Part shown: one piece after another, positions 32,750-42,256 of the stretch
Numbering within the stretch: the first letter of the stretch is position 1
Layout: each line of letters begins with the position of its first letter
From: MR-S7 sp000400995
GTDB taxonomy: Bacteria > Pseudomonadota > Gammaproteobacteria > Burkholderiales > Burkholderiaceae_C
Assembly (NCBI RefSeq): GCF_045291395.1
Contig: NZ_CP152342.1
Span: 1,054,001 to 1,118,000 of the forward strand
Length of the DNA stretch: 64,000 nucleotides
Direction of reading: 5' to 3'
The notes under the pieces: model-generated
What the model saw: only the letters and a program-made list of their open reading frames with translations
What the model was told of the DNA's origin: nothing
Databases searched by the model: none
Position numbers and translations under genes: made by a program

Positions 32750-35212
32750 ATGCCTTCGCTTTTCTTCCGTTTCCGCCGCGCCCCGCTGGCCCGGGCCGCA
32801 CTGTGCCTGGGCCTGGCCCTGCCGCTGCACGCCGCCCTGGCCCAGACGGCGGCGCAGCCCGTGCGCTTCGATATCGCCGCGCAGCCGCTGGCCAGCGCGC
32901 TGGACCAGTTCGCGCGGCAGGCGGGGCTGCAACTGGTGTTCAAACCTGACCTGGCGGCCCAGCGCCAGGCGCCCGCCGTGCGCGGCGAGCTGCCGCTGCG
33001 CCAGGCGCTGGATGCGCTGCTTGCAGGCAGCGGCCTCGACGGCCAGGTGCGTGACGGCACGCTGACCGTCCAGCCTGCCGCGGACTCCAGCGGCAAGACC
33101 CTGGCCGAGGTGCGCGTGCTGGCCCGCCGCGCGGGCGATGGCACGACCGAAGGCACGGGCGCATATACCAGCCGCGTGACCAGCATCGCGTCGAAGACGG
33201 ACCAGTCGTTCCGCGAGATTCCCCAGTCGGTGTCGGTGGTGACGCGCCAGCAGCTCGACGACCAGCGTGCGACCGACGTGACCGAGGCGCTCAAGCTCAC
33301 GCCCGGCATCGTCGTGGCCAACACCGTGGGCGACTTCTATTCGCGCGGCTTCCAGGTCACCAGCATGCAGGTCGACGGCGGCGCGCCGCTGGCGCTGGGC
33401 GCCTACACCTACTCGCCGCAGCAGAACATGGCGTTCTACGACCGGGTGGAGGTGATGCGCGGCGCTTCGGGCCTGCTGGGCGGGGTGGGCGACCCGGGCG
33501 GCATCATCAACATCGTGCGCAAGAAGCCGCTGGCGCAGCGCCAGGTCAAGGTCGAGCTGTCGGCCGGCTCCTGGAGCCGGCGCGGCGTGGAGCTGGACGC
33601 CACCGGTCCGCTGGCCGAGGACGGCAGCGTGCGCGGGCGCGCCGTGCTGTCCTACCAGAAGGGCGACTCGTACATGGACTGGCGCAGCAGCGAAAAGCCC
33701 GCGCTGTACGGCGTGCTGGAGGCCGACCTGACGCCCGACACCCTGCTCACCGTGGGCGGCAGCTATGGCAAGCAGCACGAGAACGGCGACTATGCGGGCC
33801 TGCCGCGCTACACGGACGGCCGCAGCCTGGGCCTGCCGCGCAGCACCAACTTCACCCAGCCCTGGGCGTACTACGACTACGAGACCAAAGAGTTCTTTGC
33901 CCAGCTGGAGCACCGCTTCTCCAACGGCTGGAAGGCCAAGCTCAACGCCTCCCGCGTGGAAACGGAACTGGACCGCAACTGGGTCTACATGGGCGGCGCC
34001 ATCCATCCGCAGACGCTGGCCGGCGCGGTATGGCGCGGCGGCCATATCCAGTCGGGCAACACGCAGGACATGGTCGATCTGAGCCTGGGCGGCACCTTCG
34101 GACTGATGGGCCGCACGCACGAGGTGCTGGTGGGCATGGACTGGCAGCGCGTGGACAGCTTCTGGCAGACCGGCAACTTCCCCGGCAGCGGCACGGTGGC
34201 GAGCAACCCGTTCGACCCCAGCGTCTGGACGCCGTCCACGGACACCTATTTCAATACCCGCTACGGCCCCTGGGGCCAGAAGCAGGTGGGCGGCTACGGC
34301 GTGCTGCGCCTGCACCCCACCGACCGGCTGCACGTGATCGTGGGCGCGCGGGCCAGCCGCTACGACTTCGCGCAGGCGATCTGGAGCATGGACGCCAGCG
34401 GCAACCGCATACCCTGGTCGGACACGCCCTTCAAGGAGCCCACCAAGGTCACGCCCTATGGCGGCGTGATCTACGACCTGGGTGGCCAATGGTCGGCCTA
34501 TGCCAGCTATGCGTCCATCTTCAACCCGCAGGCGCTGAACATGGCGGGCCCGCCGCCGGGCACGCCGCTGCCGCCGGTCAAGGGGGCTAGCTACGAGGCC
34601 GGCCTCAAGGGTGAACTGATGGACGGCCGGTTGAACGCGACTTTCAGCATCTTCAACGTGGAGCGCACCGGCTCGGCCGCCGTGGACCCGAACTACGAGA
34701 CCTCCAACAACCGCTGGAGCGGCAATTGCTGCTATATCGCCCAGGGCAAGGTGACGAGCCGCGGGTTCGACATGGAAGTGGGCGGGGAGGTGCGGCCGGG
34801 CTGGCAACTGGCTGCGGGTTATACCTTCAACAACACCAGGGACCACAGCACCGCGAAGACCTACAGCAGCATCACGCCGCGCCATCTGCTCAAGCTCTCC
34901 ACGGCCTACACGCTGCCGGGTGCGCTATCGCAGTGGCGCGTGGGAGGCAGCGCCACCATCCAGAGCACCCACTACGTGAGCGGGACGGCGCTGTCTGCCA
35001 GCGGGGCGTCTGTGCCTTTCGACTTCACCCAGGACGGCTATGCGCTGTGGAACGCGATGGTGCAGTATCGGATCGACCCGCGCTGGACGCTGACGCTGAA
35101 CGTCAACAACCTGTTCGACAAGACCTACTACCAGACCCTGGGAAGCACCTTCAGCAACAACCTCTATGGTGCGCCGCGCAACGCGATGCTGACGCTGCGC
35201 GGCTCGTTCTGA
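32750..35212 (+). CDS. TonB-dependent siderophore receptor with STN signalling domain
   Basis: An 820-residue receptor of the FpvA/FecA class. The signal peptide ends ALAQ; the STN domain (FDIAAQPLASALDQFARQAG, LRQALDALLAGSGLDG), TonB box (LAEVRVLARR), plug (PQSVSVVTRQQLDDQRA, GVGDPGGIINIVRKKPL) and barrel (terminal NAMLTLRGSF) are all complete. It begins 83 bases after the sigma/FecR fusion, the only regulator of this cassette, so the fusion must receive its STN signal. The accessory and exporter operon follows on the same strand. Confidence 0.93.
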   Translation: MPSLFFRFRRAPLARAALCLGLALPLHAALAQTAAQPVRFDIAAQPLASALDQFARQAGLQLVFKPDLAAQRQAPAVRGELPLRQALDALLAGSGLDGQVRDGTLTVQPAADSSGKTLAEVRVLARRAGDGTTEGTGAYTSRVTSIASKTDQSFREIPQSVSVVTRQQLDDQRATDVTEALKLTPGIVVANTVGDFYSRGFQVTSMQVDGGAPLALGAYTYSPQQNMAFYDRVEVMRGASGLLGGVGDPGGIINIVRKKPLAQRQVKVELSAGSWSRRGVELDATGPLAEDGSVRGRAVLSYQKGDSYMDWRSSEKPALYGVLEADLTPDTLLTVGGSYGKQHENGDYAGLPRYTDGRSLGLPRSTNFTQPWAYYDYETKEFFAQLEHRFSNGWKAKLNASRVETELDRNWVYMGGAIHPQTLAGAVWRGGHIQSGNTQDMVDLSLGGTFGLMGRTHEVLVGMDWQRVDSFWQTGNFPGSGTVASNPFDPSVWTPSTDTYFNTRYGPWGQKQVGGYGVLRLHPTDRLHVIVGARASRYDFAQAIWSMDASGNRIPWSDTPFKEPTKVTPYGGVIYDLGGQWSAYASYASIFNPQALNMAGPPPGTPLPPVKGASYEAGLKGELMDGRLNATFSIFNVERTGSAAVDPNYETSNNRWSGNCCYIAQGKVTSRGFDMEVGGEVRPGWQLAAGYTFNNTRDHSTAKTYSSITPRHLLKLSTAYTLPGALSQWRVGGSATIQSTHYVSGTALSASGASVPFDFTQDGYALWNAMVQYRIDPRWTLTLNVNNLFDKTYYQTLGSTFSNNLYGAPRNAMLTLRGSF

Positions 35213-35358
35213 GCCATCTGGCAAGGGGCCGCGTCATTTGCGATGGCCCTTTTTGGGTTTTCGTTTGTCATGTATGGAGAAGGGCCGTGTTTTCGGCCCG
35301 GCCCGACCGTAGAGAAATCCGGCCGCCCCTGAGGGGCGCAGCCCCGAGCAGCCACCCC
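35213..35358. repeat. intergenic GC-rich palindromes after the third receptor
   Basis: The gap holds short GC hairpins: GGGCC...GGCCC ending in TTTTT near 35226-35255 (a weak terminator candidate), GGGCCG-TGTTTT-CGGCCC near 35283-35300, and GCCCCTGAGGGGC plus GGGGCGCAGCCCC near 35327-35346. The last pair resembles a dispersed repeat related to the one at 48577-48720. Confidence 0.5.
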
Positions 35359-35660
35359 ATGACCCGTTTTCCTGCCGCCCTCCCGGGCCTGTCCATCCTC
35401 TCCCGCCTGTTGGCCGCCGTGCTCGGCGGCTATCTGCTGGCCAGCGCGCTGGCAGTGTTCCTGCCAGCGGCGCTGCCCGGCCCGCGCGCCGAGGCCGTGC
35501 TGGTGGGCGTGCAGTGGAGTTTCGCGCTGCATGTGCTGGCGGTGGTCTGGGCGTTCTCGCCGCTCTCACCGGCTCGGGTCTGGTGGGGTCTGCTGGGGTT
35601 CGCGGCGGCGCTGGCGGGCCTGGCGGCGGTGATCGGGCTCTGGACACGCGGGGGGCTTGA
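35359..35660 (+). CDS. DUF3649 family membrane protein (3' end out of frame as given)
   Basis: A small protein with about three TM helices (LLAAVLGGYLLASALAVFL, FALHVLAVVWAF, WWGLLGFAAALAGLAAVIGLW), matching the DUF3649 family that accompanies siderophore receptors and PepSY proteins. As given the frame does not stop where expected. One more G in the six-G run at 35650-35655 would give ..LWTRGGA and a TGA stop at 35658-35660, the normal length of about 100 residues. The role is unknown; it is probably an accessory to periplasmic iron release. Confidence 0.65.
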
Positions 35661-35663
35661 GCG

Positions 35664-37327
35664 GTGGCCCGGCAGAAAAATGCATCCGGCGCGGGGCAGG
35701 GGGCTTTCGCCAGGCCCAGGCCTGGCTGCATACCTGGTGCGGGCTGTGGTTCTCGTGGCTGCTGTTCGCGGTGTTCCTCACAGGCACGCTGGCCGTGTTC
35801 GAGGAGGCCATCACCCACTGGATGGCGCCCGAGCACCACGCCGGGGAGGCCGCGACAGCCCAGGCGCCCGCGGGCGCGGGCCGCGCGCAGCGCCTTGCCT
35901 GGGGGCTGGCCTACATGGAGCAGCACCACCCGGGTGCCGGGATGTGGGAGCTGTGGCCCGCGAACGCCGAAGGCGCGGGCGAACTGCGCGTGTACTGGTT
36001 CGACGACCAGCGCCAGTACGCCTCGGCCGACCTGGACACTGCCACGGGCCGGCCGCTGCCCGCGCGCGCCCAGGGCGCCGCGCGCGCCACCCTGGGCGGC
36101 CACCATTTCGTGGACTTCCACTACGAACTGCATGCCGGGCAGGCCGGGCTCTGGGTGGTCGGCATCGCAGCCATGGCCATGCTGGTGGCGCTGGTCAGCG
36201 GCGTGGTCACGCACCGGCGCATCTTCAAGGACTTCTTCACTTTCCGCGCGCGCAAGGGCCAGCGCAGCTGGCTCGACGCGCACAACACGGTGGCTGTGCT
36301 GACGCTGCCGTTCCAGTTCATGATCGCCTACACGGGCATCGTCCTGTCGGGCATGACCTTCATGCCCGCGGGCATCGCGGCCCATTTCGGCGTTGGCAGC
36401 GAGGGCACGCGGGCCTACCTCGCCGCGCTCCATGAGTCCGGCAAGCCCCGGCCCTCGGGGCAAGCCATGGCAGTGCCCGCGCTGGAGCCGTTCGCACAGC
36501 GCGGGCAGGCACTGATCGGCCAGCCCGTGCGGGCCGTGGTCATCGACCACCCGGGCGATGCCGCCGCGCGCATCGGCGTCTATGGCTGGAACAGCGGCGA
36601 CAGCATGCGCCAGCGCCTGAGCCCCACCAGCGGCATGGCGATGTTCTCGGCCGCGACGGGCGAGGTGCTGCAGGTGCGCCTGCCCGGCGGGGTGGATGGA
36701 GGGACGGCCTCGCTGGCACAGTCCGTGATGGGCGGCCTGCACATGGTGCAGTTCGGCGGCCTGGCGCTCAAGTGGCTGTATTTCCTGTGCGGTCTGGCAG
36801 GCAGCGCGATGGCGGCCACGGGGGCCATCCTGTTCATGGTCAAGCGCCGCGGCAAACACCTGGGCGAATTCGGCGCTGCAACGGCGCGCGTGTACCGGCT
36901 GATCGAGGGCATGAACGTGGCGGCCATCGCGGGCCTGGGCCTGGCCTGCATCGGCTACCTGTGGGCCAACCGGCTCGTGCCCGTGGGACTGGCGCATCGG
37001 GGCGACTGGGAGCTGGCCGTTTTCTTCGGCGTCTGGGGGCTGGCCCTTGCGCATGCGCTGGTGCGTGCGCCTGCGGCCGCGTGGCGGGCGCAACTGGGCC
37101 TGCTGGCCGTGCTGTGCCTGTCGCTGCCGATGCTGAACGGGCTGTCGATGGGCGACCACCTGCCTGCGCAGGTGCTGCGCGGCGACTGGGAGAGCGCGGG
37201 CGTGGAGCTGTTCTGCATGGCGGCAGGGCTGGCAGCGGCCGGAGCCTGGCACTGGCAGAGGCGCCGCAGCGCGGCAACCGGGCGGCCACGGCCGGCGGGC
37301 GATGCCGGGGCGGAGGTGCGCACATGA
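35664..37327 (+). CDS. PepSY domain membrane protein (siderophore-linked)
   Basis: A PepSY-associated TM protein of about 550 residues. The first helix (WLHTWCGLWFSWLLFAVFLTG) follows FRQAQA. A periplasmic PepSY module, a helix pair around residues 170-250 (GIAAMAMLVALVSGVVTH), a second PepSY module and more C-terminal helices follow. The uninterrupted frame opens at a TTG at 35657, but a GTG start at 35664 (MARQKNASGAGQG) joins the main frame if one G is added to the run at 35699-35703. The family is proposed to help reduce or release iron from siderophores in the periplasm. Confidence 0.82.
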
Positions 37328-37671
37328 GCCCGCTGCACGCTTCGTTCCTGGCGCTGGCCTCGGCCTATGCGGGCATGGCGGCGCTGGCCTTCGCCATGGA
37401 CCGCCACCATGCGCAGCTGACGGGCGCGCAGGAGGTGCCATTGGCGCGCCAGCGGCTGCTGCGCTGCGCCGGCGCGCTGCTGCTGGCTGCGGCGGGCATC
37501 CCGTGCGTCCTGGCCTGGGGCGCCACGGTGGGGCCGGTGGCCTGGCTGGGCTGGCTGTCCGCCGGGGCTCTGGGCGCAACGGCATTCATCGGCGCCGCGG
37601 CGCGCGTGGCGGCCGGGGTGGCATGCGCCGCAGCGGCCGCGGCGGTGCTCGGACTGGTCCACGGCGTGTGA
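37324..37671 (+). CDS. DUF3325 family membrane protein
   Basis: A 115-residue protein with three to four hydrophobic segments (FLALASAYAGMAALAFAM, LLLAAAGIPCVLAWG, WLGWLSAGALGATAFIGA), typical of DUF3325. It starts in an ATGA overlap with the PepSY gene. The DUF3649-PepSY-DUF3325 trio recurs beside siderophore receptors in beta- and gamma-proteobacteria, so it is likely an iron-uptake accessory. The biochemical role is unknown. Confidence 0.78.
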   Translation: MSPLHASFLALASAYAGMAALAFAMDRHHAQLTGAQEVPLARQRLLRCAGALLLAAAGIPCVLAWGATVGPVAWLGWLSAGALGATAFIGAAARVAAGVACAAAAAAVLGLVHGV

Positions 37672-37681
37672 GGAAAGTGCA

Positions 37682-38860
37682 ATGAAACATACCCAGCTGC
37701 GTTGGGCAGCTATCGCGGCGGTGGCCGCGCTCGCCATCGGTGCGGGCTTCTGGTGGGCCCAGCGCCCGGCTGTGGCCTACCAGACCGAGACGGTGGCCCG
37801 TGCAGACATCGAAGCCACCGTGACGGCCATCGGCACGCTGCAGCCGCGCCGCTACGTGGATGTGGGCGCCCAGGTGTCGGGCCAGGTCACGCGGCTGCGC
37901 GTGGAGCCCGGCGCGCAGGTGGCCAAGGGCGATCTGCTGGTGGAGATCGACCCCAGCGTGCAGCGCGCCACGGTGGACGCGGGCCGCGCCCAACTGGCCG
38001 GGCTGCGCGCGCAGCTGGCCGAGCAGCAGGCCCGGCGCCGGCTGGCCGAGCAGCAGCTCGCGCGCCAGCGGCAGCTGAGCCGCGACGGCGCCACGCGCGA
38101 GGAGGACGTGCAGACGGCCGAAGCCAACCTGGCCATGGCCGTGGCGCGCATCGGCCACCTGAGTGCGCAGCTTGACCAGACCCAGGCCACGCTCCAGGCC
38201 GACGAGGCCCGCCTGGGCTACACGCGCATCTATGCGCCCATGGCCGGCACCGTGGTGTCGGTGGAGGCGCGCGAAGGCCAGACGCTCAATGCCACCTACC
38301 AGACGCCGAACATCCTGCGCATCGCCGATCTGTCGGCCATGACGGTCTGGACCGATGTCTCCGAGGCCGACGTGCGCCGCGTCCGGCAGGGCATGCCGGT
38401 GTACTTCACGACGCTGGGCAGTGCCGGGCAGTCCAGGCCCCGGCGCTGGAGCGGCACGGTCCGCCAGGTGCTGCCCGCGCCCGCGGCCAGCCAGGCGCCG
38501 GCCGGCGGCACGGCGGCGTCGCCCGCGCCCGCCACCAAGGCCGTGGCATACACGGTGCTGTTCGACGTGGGCAACGAAGACGCCGAGCTGATGCCGCAGA
38601 TGACGGCACAGGTGGTCTTCGTCACCGCCGACGCGCCGCAGGCACTGACCGTGCCGCTCACCGCCGTACAGGAGCGCGAGGACGGGCAGGGCCATGCGGC
38701 GCGCGTGCTCGACGCGCGCGGGCAGCCCGAGACTCGCAGCGTGAGGCTGGGCGTGCGCAGCCGCCACCAGGCCCAGGTGCTCGAAGGCCTGGCCGAAGGC
38801 GAGCGCGTCATCGTGGGCGAGACGCCGCTGGAGCGTGGTTTGCGGTGGCTCCAATGGTGA
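37682..38860 (+). CDS. macA: MacA-like periplasmic adaptor subunit
   Basis: A 392-residue membrane-fusion protein. An N-terminal helix anchors it (AAIAAVAALAIGAGFWWA). The lipoyl halves (RRYVDVGAQVSGQVTRLRV and YAPMAGTVVSVEAREGQTLN) flank a coiled coil (about residues 100-175), and beta-barrel and membrane-proximal domains follow. It links the MacB ATPase/permease to an outer-membrane channel. It starts 10 bases after the DUF3325 gene. In this context it resembles PvdR of the PvdRT-OpmQ pyoverdine recycling pump more than a macrolide exporter; that is inference. Confidence 0.9.
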   Translation: MKHTQLRWAAIAAVAALAIGAGFWWAQRPAVAYQTETVARADIEATVTAIGTLQPRRYVDVGAQVSGQVTRLRVEPGAQVAKGDLLVEIDPSVQRATVDAGRAQLAGLRAQLAEQQARRRLAEQQLARQRQLSRDGATREEDVQTAEANLAMAVARIGHLSAQLDQTQATLQADEARLGYTRIYAPMAGTVVSVEAREGQTLNATYQTPNILRIADLSAMTVWTDVSEADVRRVRQGMPVYFTTLGSAGQSRPRRWSGTVRQVLPAPAASQAPAGGTAASPAPATKAVAYTVLFDVGNEDAELMPQMTAQVVFVTADAPQALTVPLTAVQEREDGQGHAARVLDARGQPETRSVRLGVRSRHQAQVLEGLAEGERVIVGETPLERGLRWLQW

Positions 38861-40821
38861 TGAGCGGAGCATTGGATGCCGATGCGCCGCTGATCGCGCT
38901 GCACGGTATCTGCAAGCACTACGGCGGCGAGGGCGGGCAGCCGCGGGTGACGGTGCTGCACGGCATCGACCTGCAAATACATGCCGGGGAGTTCGTCGCC
39001 GTGGTGGGCAGCTCGGGCTCGGGCAAATCGACGCTGATGAACATCCTGGGCTGCCTGGACCGTCCCAGCGCGGGCAGCTACCGCTTCCAGGGGCAGGACG
39101 TGGCGCGGCTCGACGCCGATGCGCTGGCCTGGCTGCGGCGCGAGGCGTTCGGCTTCGTGTTCCAGGGCTACCACCTGATCGCCAGCGAAAGCGCGAGCGA
39201 GAACGTGCAGATGCCTGCCATCTACGCGGGCCTGCCCAAGGAGGAGCGCGTGCGCCGCGCGCAGGCGCTGCTCGCGCGCCTGGGGCTGGGCGAGCGCCTG
39301 GGCAACCGGCCCAACCAGCTCTCGGGCGGGCAGCAGCAGCGCGTGTCGATCGCGCGCGCGCTCATGAACGGCGGCCAGATCATCCTGGCCGACGAGCCCA
39401 CAGGCGCGCTCGATTCGCACAGCGGCGCCGAGGTGATGGCGCTGCTGCGCGAGCTGGCCGACGCCGGCCACACCATCATCCTCATCACGCACGACCGCGC
39501 CGTGGCGGCGCAGGCGCGCCGCGTGATCGAGATCAGCGACGGGCGCATCGTCGGCGACAGCATGGTGGGCCGCGGGCGGCTGGCGCAGCCGCTGGCGCCC
39601 CGGTGCCCGGAGGCGGCCGGCACGCCCTGGCCGGCCGAACTGCTGGAGGCCGCACGCAGCGCCTGGCGCGGCATGCGGCTGAACCGCGTGCGCACCAGCC
39701 TGACGCTGCTGGGCATCGTCATCGGCGTGGCCTCGGTCATCGTGATGCTGGCCATCGGCGAGGGCGCGCGGCGCAAGGTGGTCGAGCAGATGGGCACCAT
39801 GGGCACGGCCATCCTCTACATGGGCAGCAAGCCGCCGGCCACGGGCGGGCCTGCGGGCCAGATCACCGAGGACGACTTGGCCGCCCTGCGCGAGCTGCCC
39901 GAGATCCGGCGCGTGATGCCGGTCATCGGCGACCCGGTCACGGTGCGCTACGGCAATGCCGACAAGCAGGTCTACGTCTTCGCCGCGAGCGAAGAAATGC
40001 CGCTGGTGCACCACTGGAGAACTGCCCTGGGCCGCTACTACACCGAGGCCGAGGACCGCGACCTGGCACCCCTGGTGGTCCTGGGCCACAAGGCGCACAG
40101 GCATTTCTTTCCCGATACGCCCGACCCGCTGGGCCGGCAGCTCATCATCGGCACTTCGGCCTTCGAGGTCATCGGCGTGATGAGCGAGCGCGGCGCGGAT
40201 TCCGGCGCGCAGGACTATGACGACATGGTGTTCATTCCCTACCGCTCGGGCCGCGCGCGCGTCTACCAGGCGCAGACCCAGCCCGACTACGTGGTGATCG
40301 AGGCGCGCAGCGCGCAGGTGGTGCACGAGGCCGAGCAGGCCATGCTCCGGCTGCTGCTGGCGCGGCACGGCGGGCGCGAGGACTTCGGCATCGGCAACGC
40401 GGCCGCGCGCATCCAGGCCGAGGCCGCCACGCGCGAGAGCATGGCCGTGATGCTGGGCCTGATCGCGGCCGTCTCGCTGGTCGTAGGCGGCATCGGCGTG
40501 ATGAACGTCATGCTGATGACGGTGCGCGAGCGCACGCGCGAGATCGGCATTCGTATGGCCGTGGGCGCGCGCCAGGGCGACATCCTGCGCCAGTTCCTGA
40601 CCGAGGCCAGCCTCGTCACCCTGGTGGGCGGCCTGGCCGGACTGCTCGCGGGCCTGGCCGTGGGCGTGGTGCTCATCGCCTCGGGCGTGCCCGTGGTGTT
40701 CTCGGTGCGGGCCATGGTGGGCGCCTTTGCCTGCGCGGTGGCCACGGGGCTGGTGTTCGGCTACATGCCGGCGCGCACGGCGGCGCGGCTCGATCCGGTG
40801 CGTGCGTTGGCGGGGGAGTGA
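38860..40821 (+). CDS. macB: MacB-like ABC transporter ATP-binding/permease protein
   Basis: A 653-residue MacB-type half transporter. The N-terminal ATPase has Walker A GSSGSGKST, signature LSGGQQQRVS and Walker B IILADEPTGALD. The C-terminal permease has one helix near residue 285, a large periplasmic domain and three helices at the end (VMLGLIAAVSLVVGGIGVMN). The ATG at 38860 overlaps the macA stop (TGATG); a GTG at 38845 is also in frame. With MacA and the NodT channel it should expel a periplasmic substrate, plausibly a siderophore. Confidence 0.93.
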   Translation: MSGALDADAPLIALHGICKHYGGEGGQPRVTVLHGIDLQIHAGEFVAVVGSSGSGKSTLMNILGCLDRPSAGSYRFQGQDVARLDADALAWLRREAFGFVFQGYHLIASESASENVQMPAIYAGLPKEERVRRAQALLARLGLGERLGNRPNQLSGGQQQRVSIARALMNGGQIILADEPTGALDSHSGAEVMALLRELADAGHTIILITHDRAVAAQARRVIEISDGRIVGDSMVGRGRLAQPLAPRCPEAAGTPWPAELLEAARSAWRGMRLNRVRTSLTLLGIVIGVASVIVMLAIGEGARRKVVEQMGTMGTAILYMGSKPPATGGPAGQITEDDLAALRELPEIRRVMPVIGDPVTVRYGNADKQVYVFAASEEMPLVHHWRTALGRYYTEAEDRDLAPLVVLGHKAHRHFFPDTPDPLGRQLIIGTSAFEVIGVMSERGADSGAQDYDDMVFIPYRSGRARVYQAQTQPDYVVIEARSAQVVHEAEQAMLRLLLARHGGREDFGIGNAAARIQAEAATRESMAVMLGLIAAVSLVVGGIGVMNVMLMTVRERTREIGIRMAVGARQGDILRQFLTEASLVTLVGGLAGLLAGLAVGVVLIASGVPVVFSVRAMVGAFACAVATGLVFGYMPARTAARLDPVRALAGE

Positions 40822-40822
40822 G

Positions 40823-42256
40823 ATGCAAGGCATGAGCAAACCCGGGCAGCACTGGGCCCGCTTCGCAGGCATGGCGCTGGCCGTCGCGGCGCTGGCAGGC
40901 TGCGGAGTGCCCAGGGCCGTGCAACAGCCGCCAGCGGCAACCCTGGCGCCCACGCATTGGCCGCATGCCGAAGGCGCTGCGGCAGAGGCCATCGCGGCGC
41001 AATGGTGGCAGGCCTTCGGCAGCGAGGAACTGGACCACCTCGTCGCGCTCGCCCATGCCCGGAGCCAGGACATCGCGGCCTCCGCGGCACGGGTGCGCCA
41101 GGCGCAGGCTGCGGCGCATGCGGCCGGGGCGGCGCTGTGGCCTGCGCTGGAGGGCGGACTGAGTGCCCAGCGTGCCAGCAGGGCAACGGCCACCGGCGGG
41201 CAGGCCAGTCTCTACGGCGCTTCGCTGGTGGCAACCTACGAAGTGGACTTCTGGGGCCGCAACCGCGCCGCGCACGAAGCCGCGTCGGCTGCCTGGCAGG
41301 CCAGCCGCTTCGCCCGCGACACGGTGCGGCTCACGGTGACAGCGCAGGTGGCCCATGGCTGGCTGCAGGCCGTGGCCCTGCGGGAGCGCCAGCACATCGC
41401 GCAGCAGAACCTTGCCACGGTCGAGCGGTTTCTGGCCCTGGTGGAGTCGCGTGTGCGCGCCGGCGCGGCGTCGCCGCTGGAGCTTGCGCAGCAGCGCGGC
41501 CTGGTGGCTGCCCAGAAGCAGATGCTGGCCGAGCTGCGCGGCCAGGGCGAAGGGGCCGCGGTGGCGCTGTCCTTGTTGCTGGGCCAGGCGCGGCGCATCG
41601 ATCTGCGCACGCCATCGCTGCAGGCGCTGGCGTTGCCCCGGGTGGGCGCCGGCCTGCCGGCCCAACTGCTGGAGCGCCGCCCCGACATCGCCCAGGCCGA
41701 GGCGCTGCTGGCCGCTGCCAGCGCAGACGTGCAGGCCGCGCGCGCGGCGCTCTGGCCCCGGCTGACCCTCACGGGCAGCGCGGCAGCGAGCGCGGGCCGT
41801 GCCGCCGACTGGCTGCACGCGCCCGTGGCCACACTGCTGGCGGGGCTGGCAGGGCCCATCTTCGACGGAGGCCGTCTGGCGGCGCAGCACGACGCCGCGC
41901 AGGCCCGGCGCGAAGAACTATTGGCGAATTACCACAAAGCCATCGTTGCGGCCTTCACGGATGTCGAACTGGCCCTCGATGCCTCCGCCTCCCTGGAGGA
42001 GCAGGCCAGGGCGCAGGACGAGGCGCTCGTGCAGGCGCGTGCGGCCCTGGCGCTGGCGGAAAGCCGCTACCGGTCGGGGGCGGAGACGATGCTGGCGTTG
42101 CTGGACGCCCAGCGCGTCGTGACTGCGGCGCAAGACGCGCAGGTGCAGATCCGGCTCGCGCGGCTGCAGGCGGCCGTGTCGCTGTACCGCGCGCTCGGAG
42201 GCGGCTGGCGCCCGCCCGAGGCTACGTCCATGGCACAGGCGGAGCCATTGCCATGA
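40823..42256 (+). CDS. NodT-family outer-membrane efflux lipoprotein
   Basis: A 477-residue TolC-like channel with a lipoprotein signal (VAALAGCG) and two outer-membrane efflux repeats. The repeat pattern shows WWQAFGSEELDHLVALA, ATYEVDFWGRNRA and LLERRPDIAQAEALLAAASA. It is the third part of a MacAB-type tripartite pump, starting one base after macB. The equivalent channel of the Pseudomonas pyoverdine recycling pump is OpmQ. The stop overlaps the next gene in ATGA, so all are probably one operon. Confidence 0.92.
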   Translation: MQGMSKPGQHWARFAGMALAVAALAGCGVPRAVQQPPAATLAPTHWPHAEGAAAEAIAAQWWQAFGSEELDHLVALAHARSQDIAASAARVRQAQAAAHAAGAALWPALEGGLSAQRASRATATGGQASLYGASLVATYEVDFWGRNRAAHEAASAAWQASRFARDTVRLTVTAQVAHGWLQAVALRERQHIAQQNLATVERFLALVESRVRAGAASPLELAQQRGLVAAQKQMLAELRGQGEGAAVALSLLLGQARRIDLRTPSLQALALPRVGAGLPAQLLERRPDIAQAEALLAAASADVQAARAALWPRLTLTGSAAASAGRAADWLHAPVATLLAGLAGPIFDGGRLAAQHDAAQARREELLANYHKAIVAAFTDVELALDASASLEEQARAQDEALVQARAALALAESRYRSGAETMLALLDAQRVVTAAQDAQVQIRLARLQAAVSLYRALGGGWRPPEATSMAQAEPLP

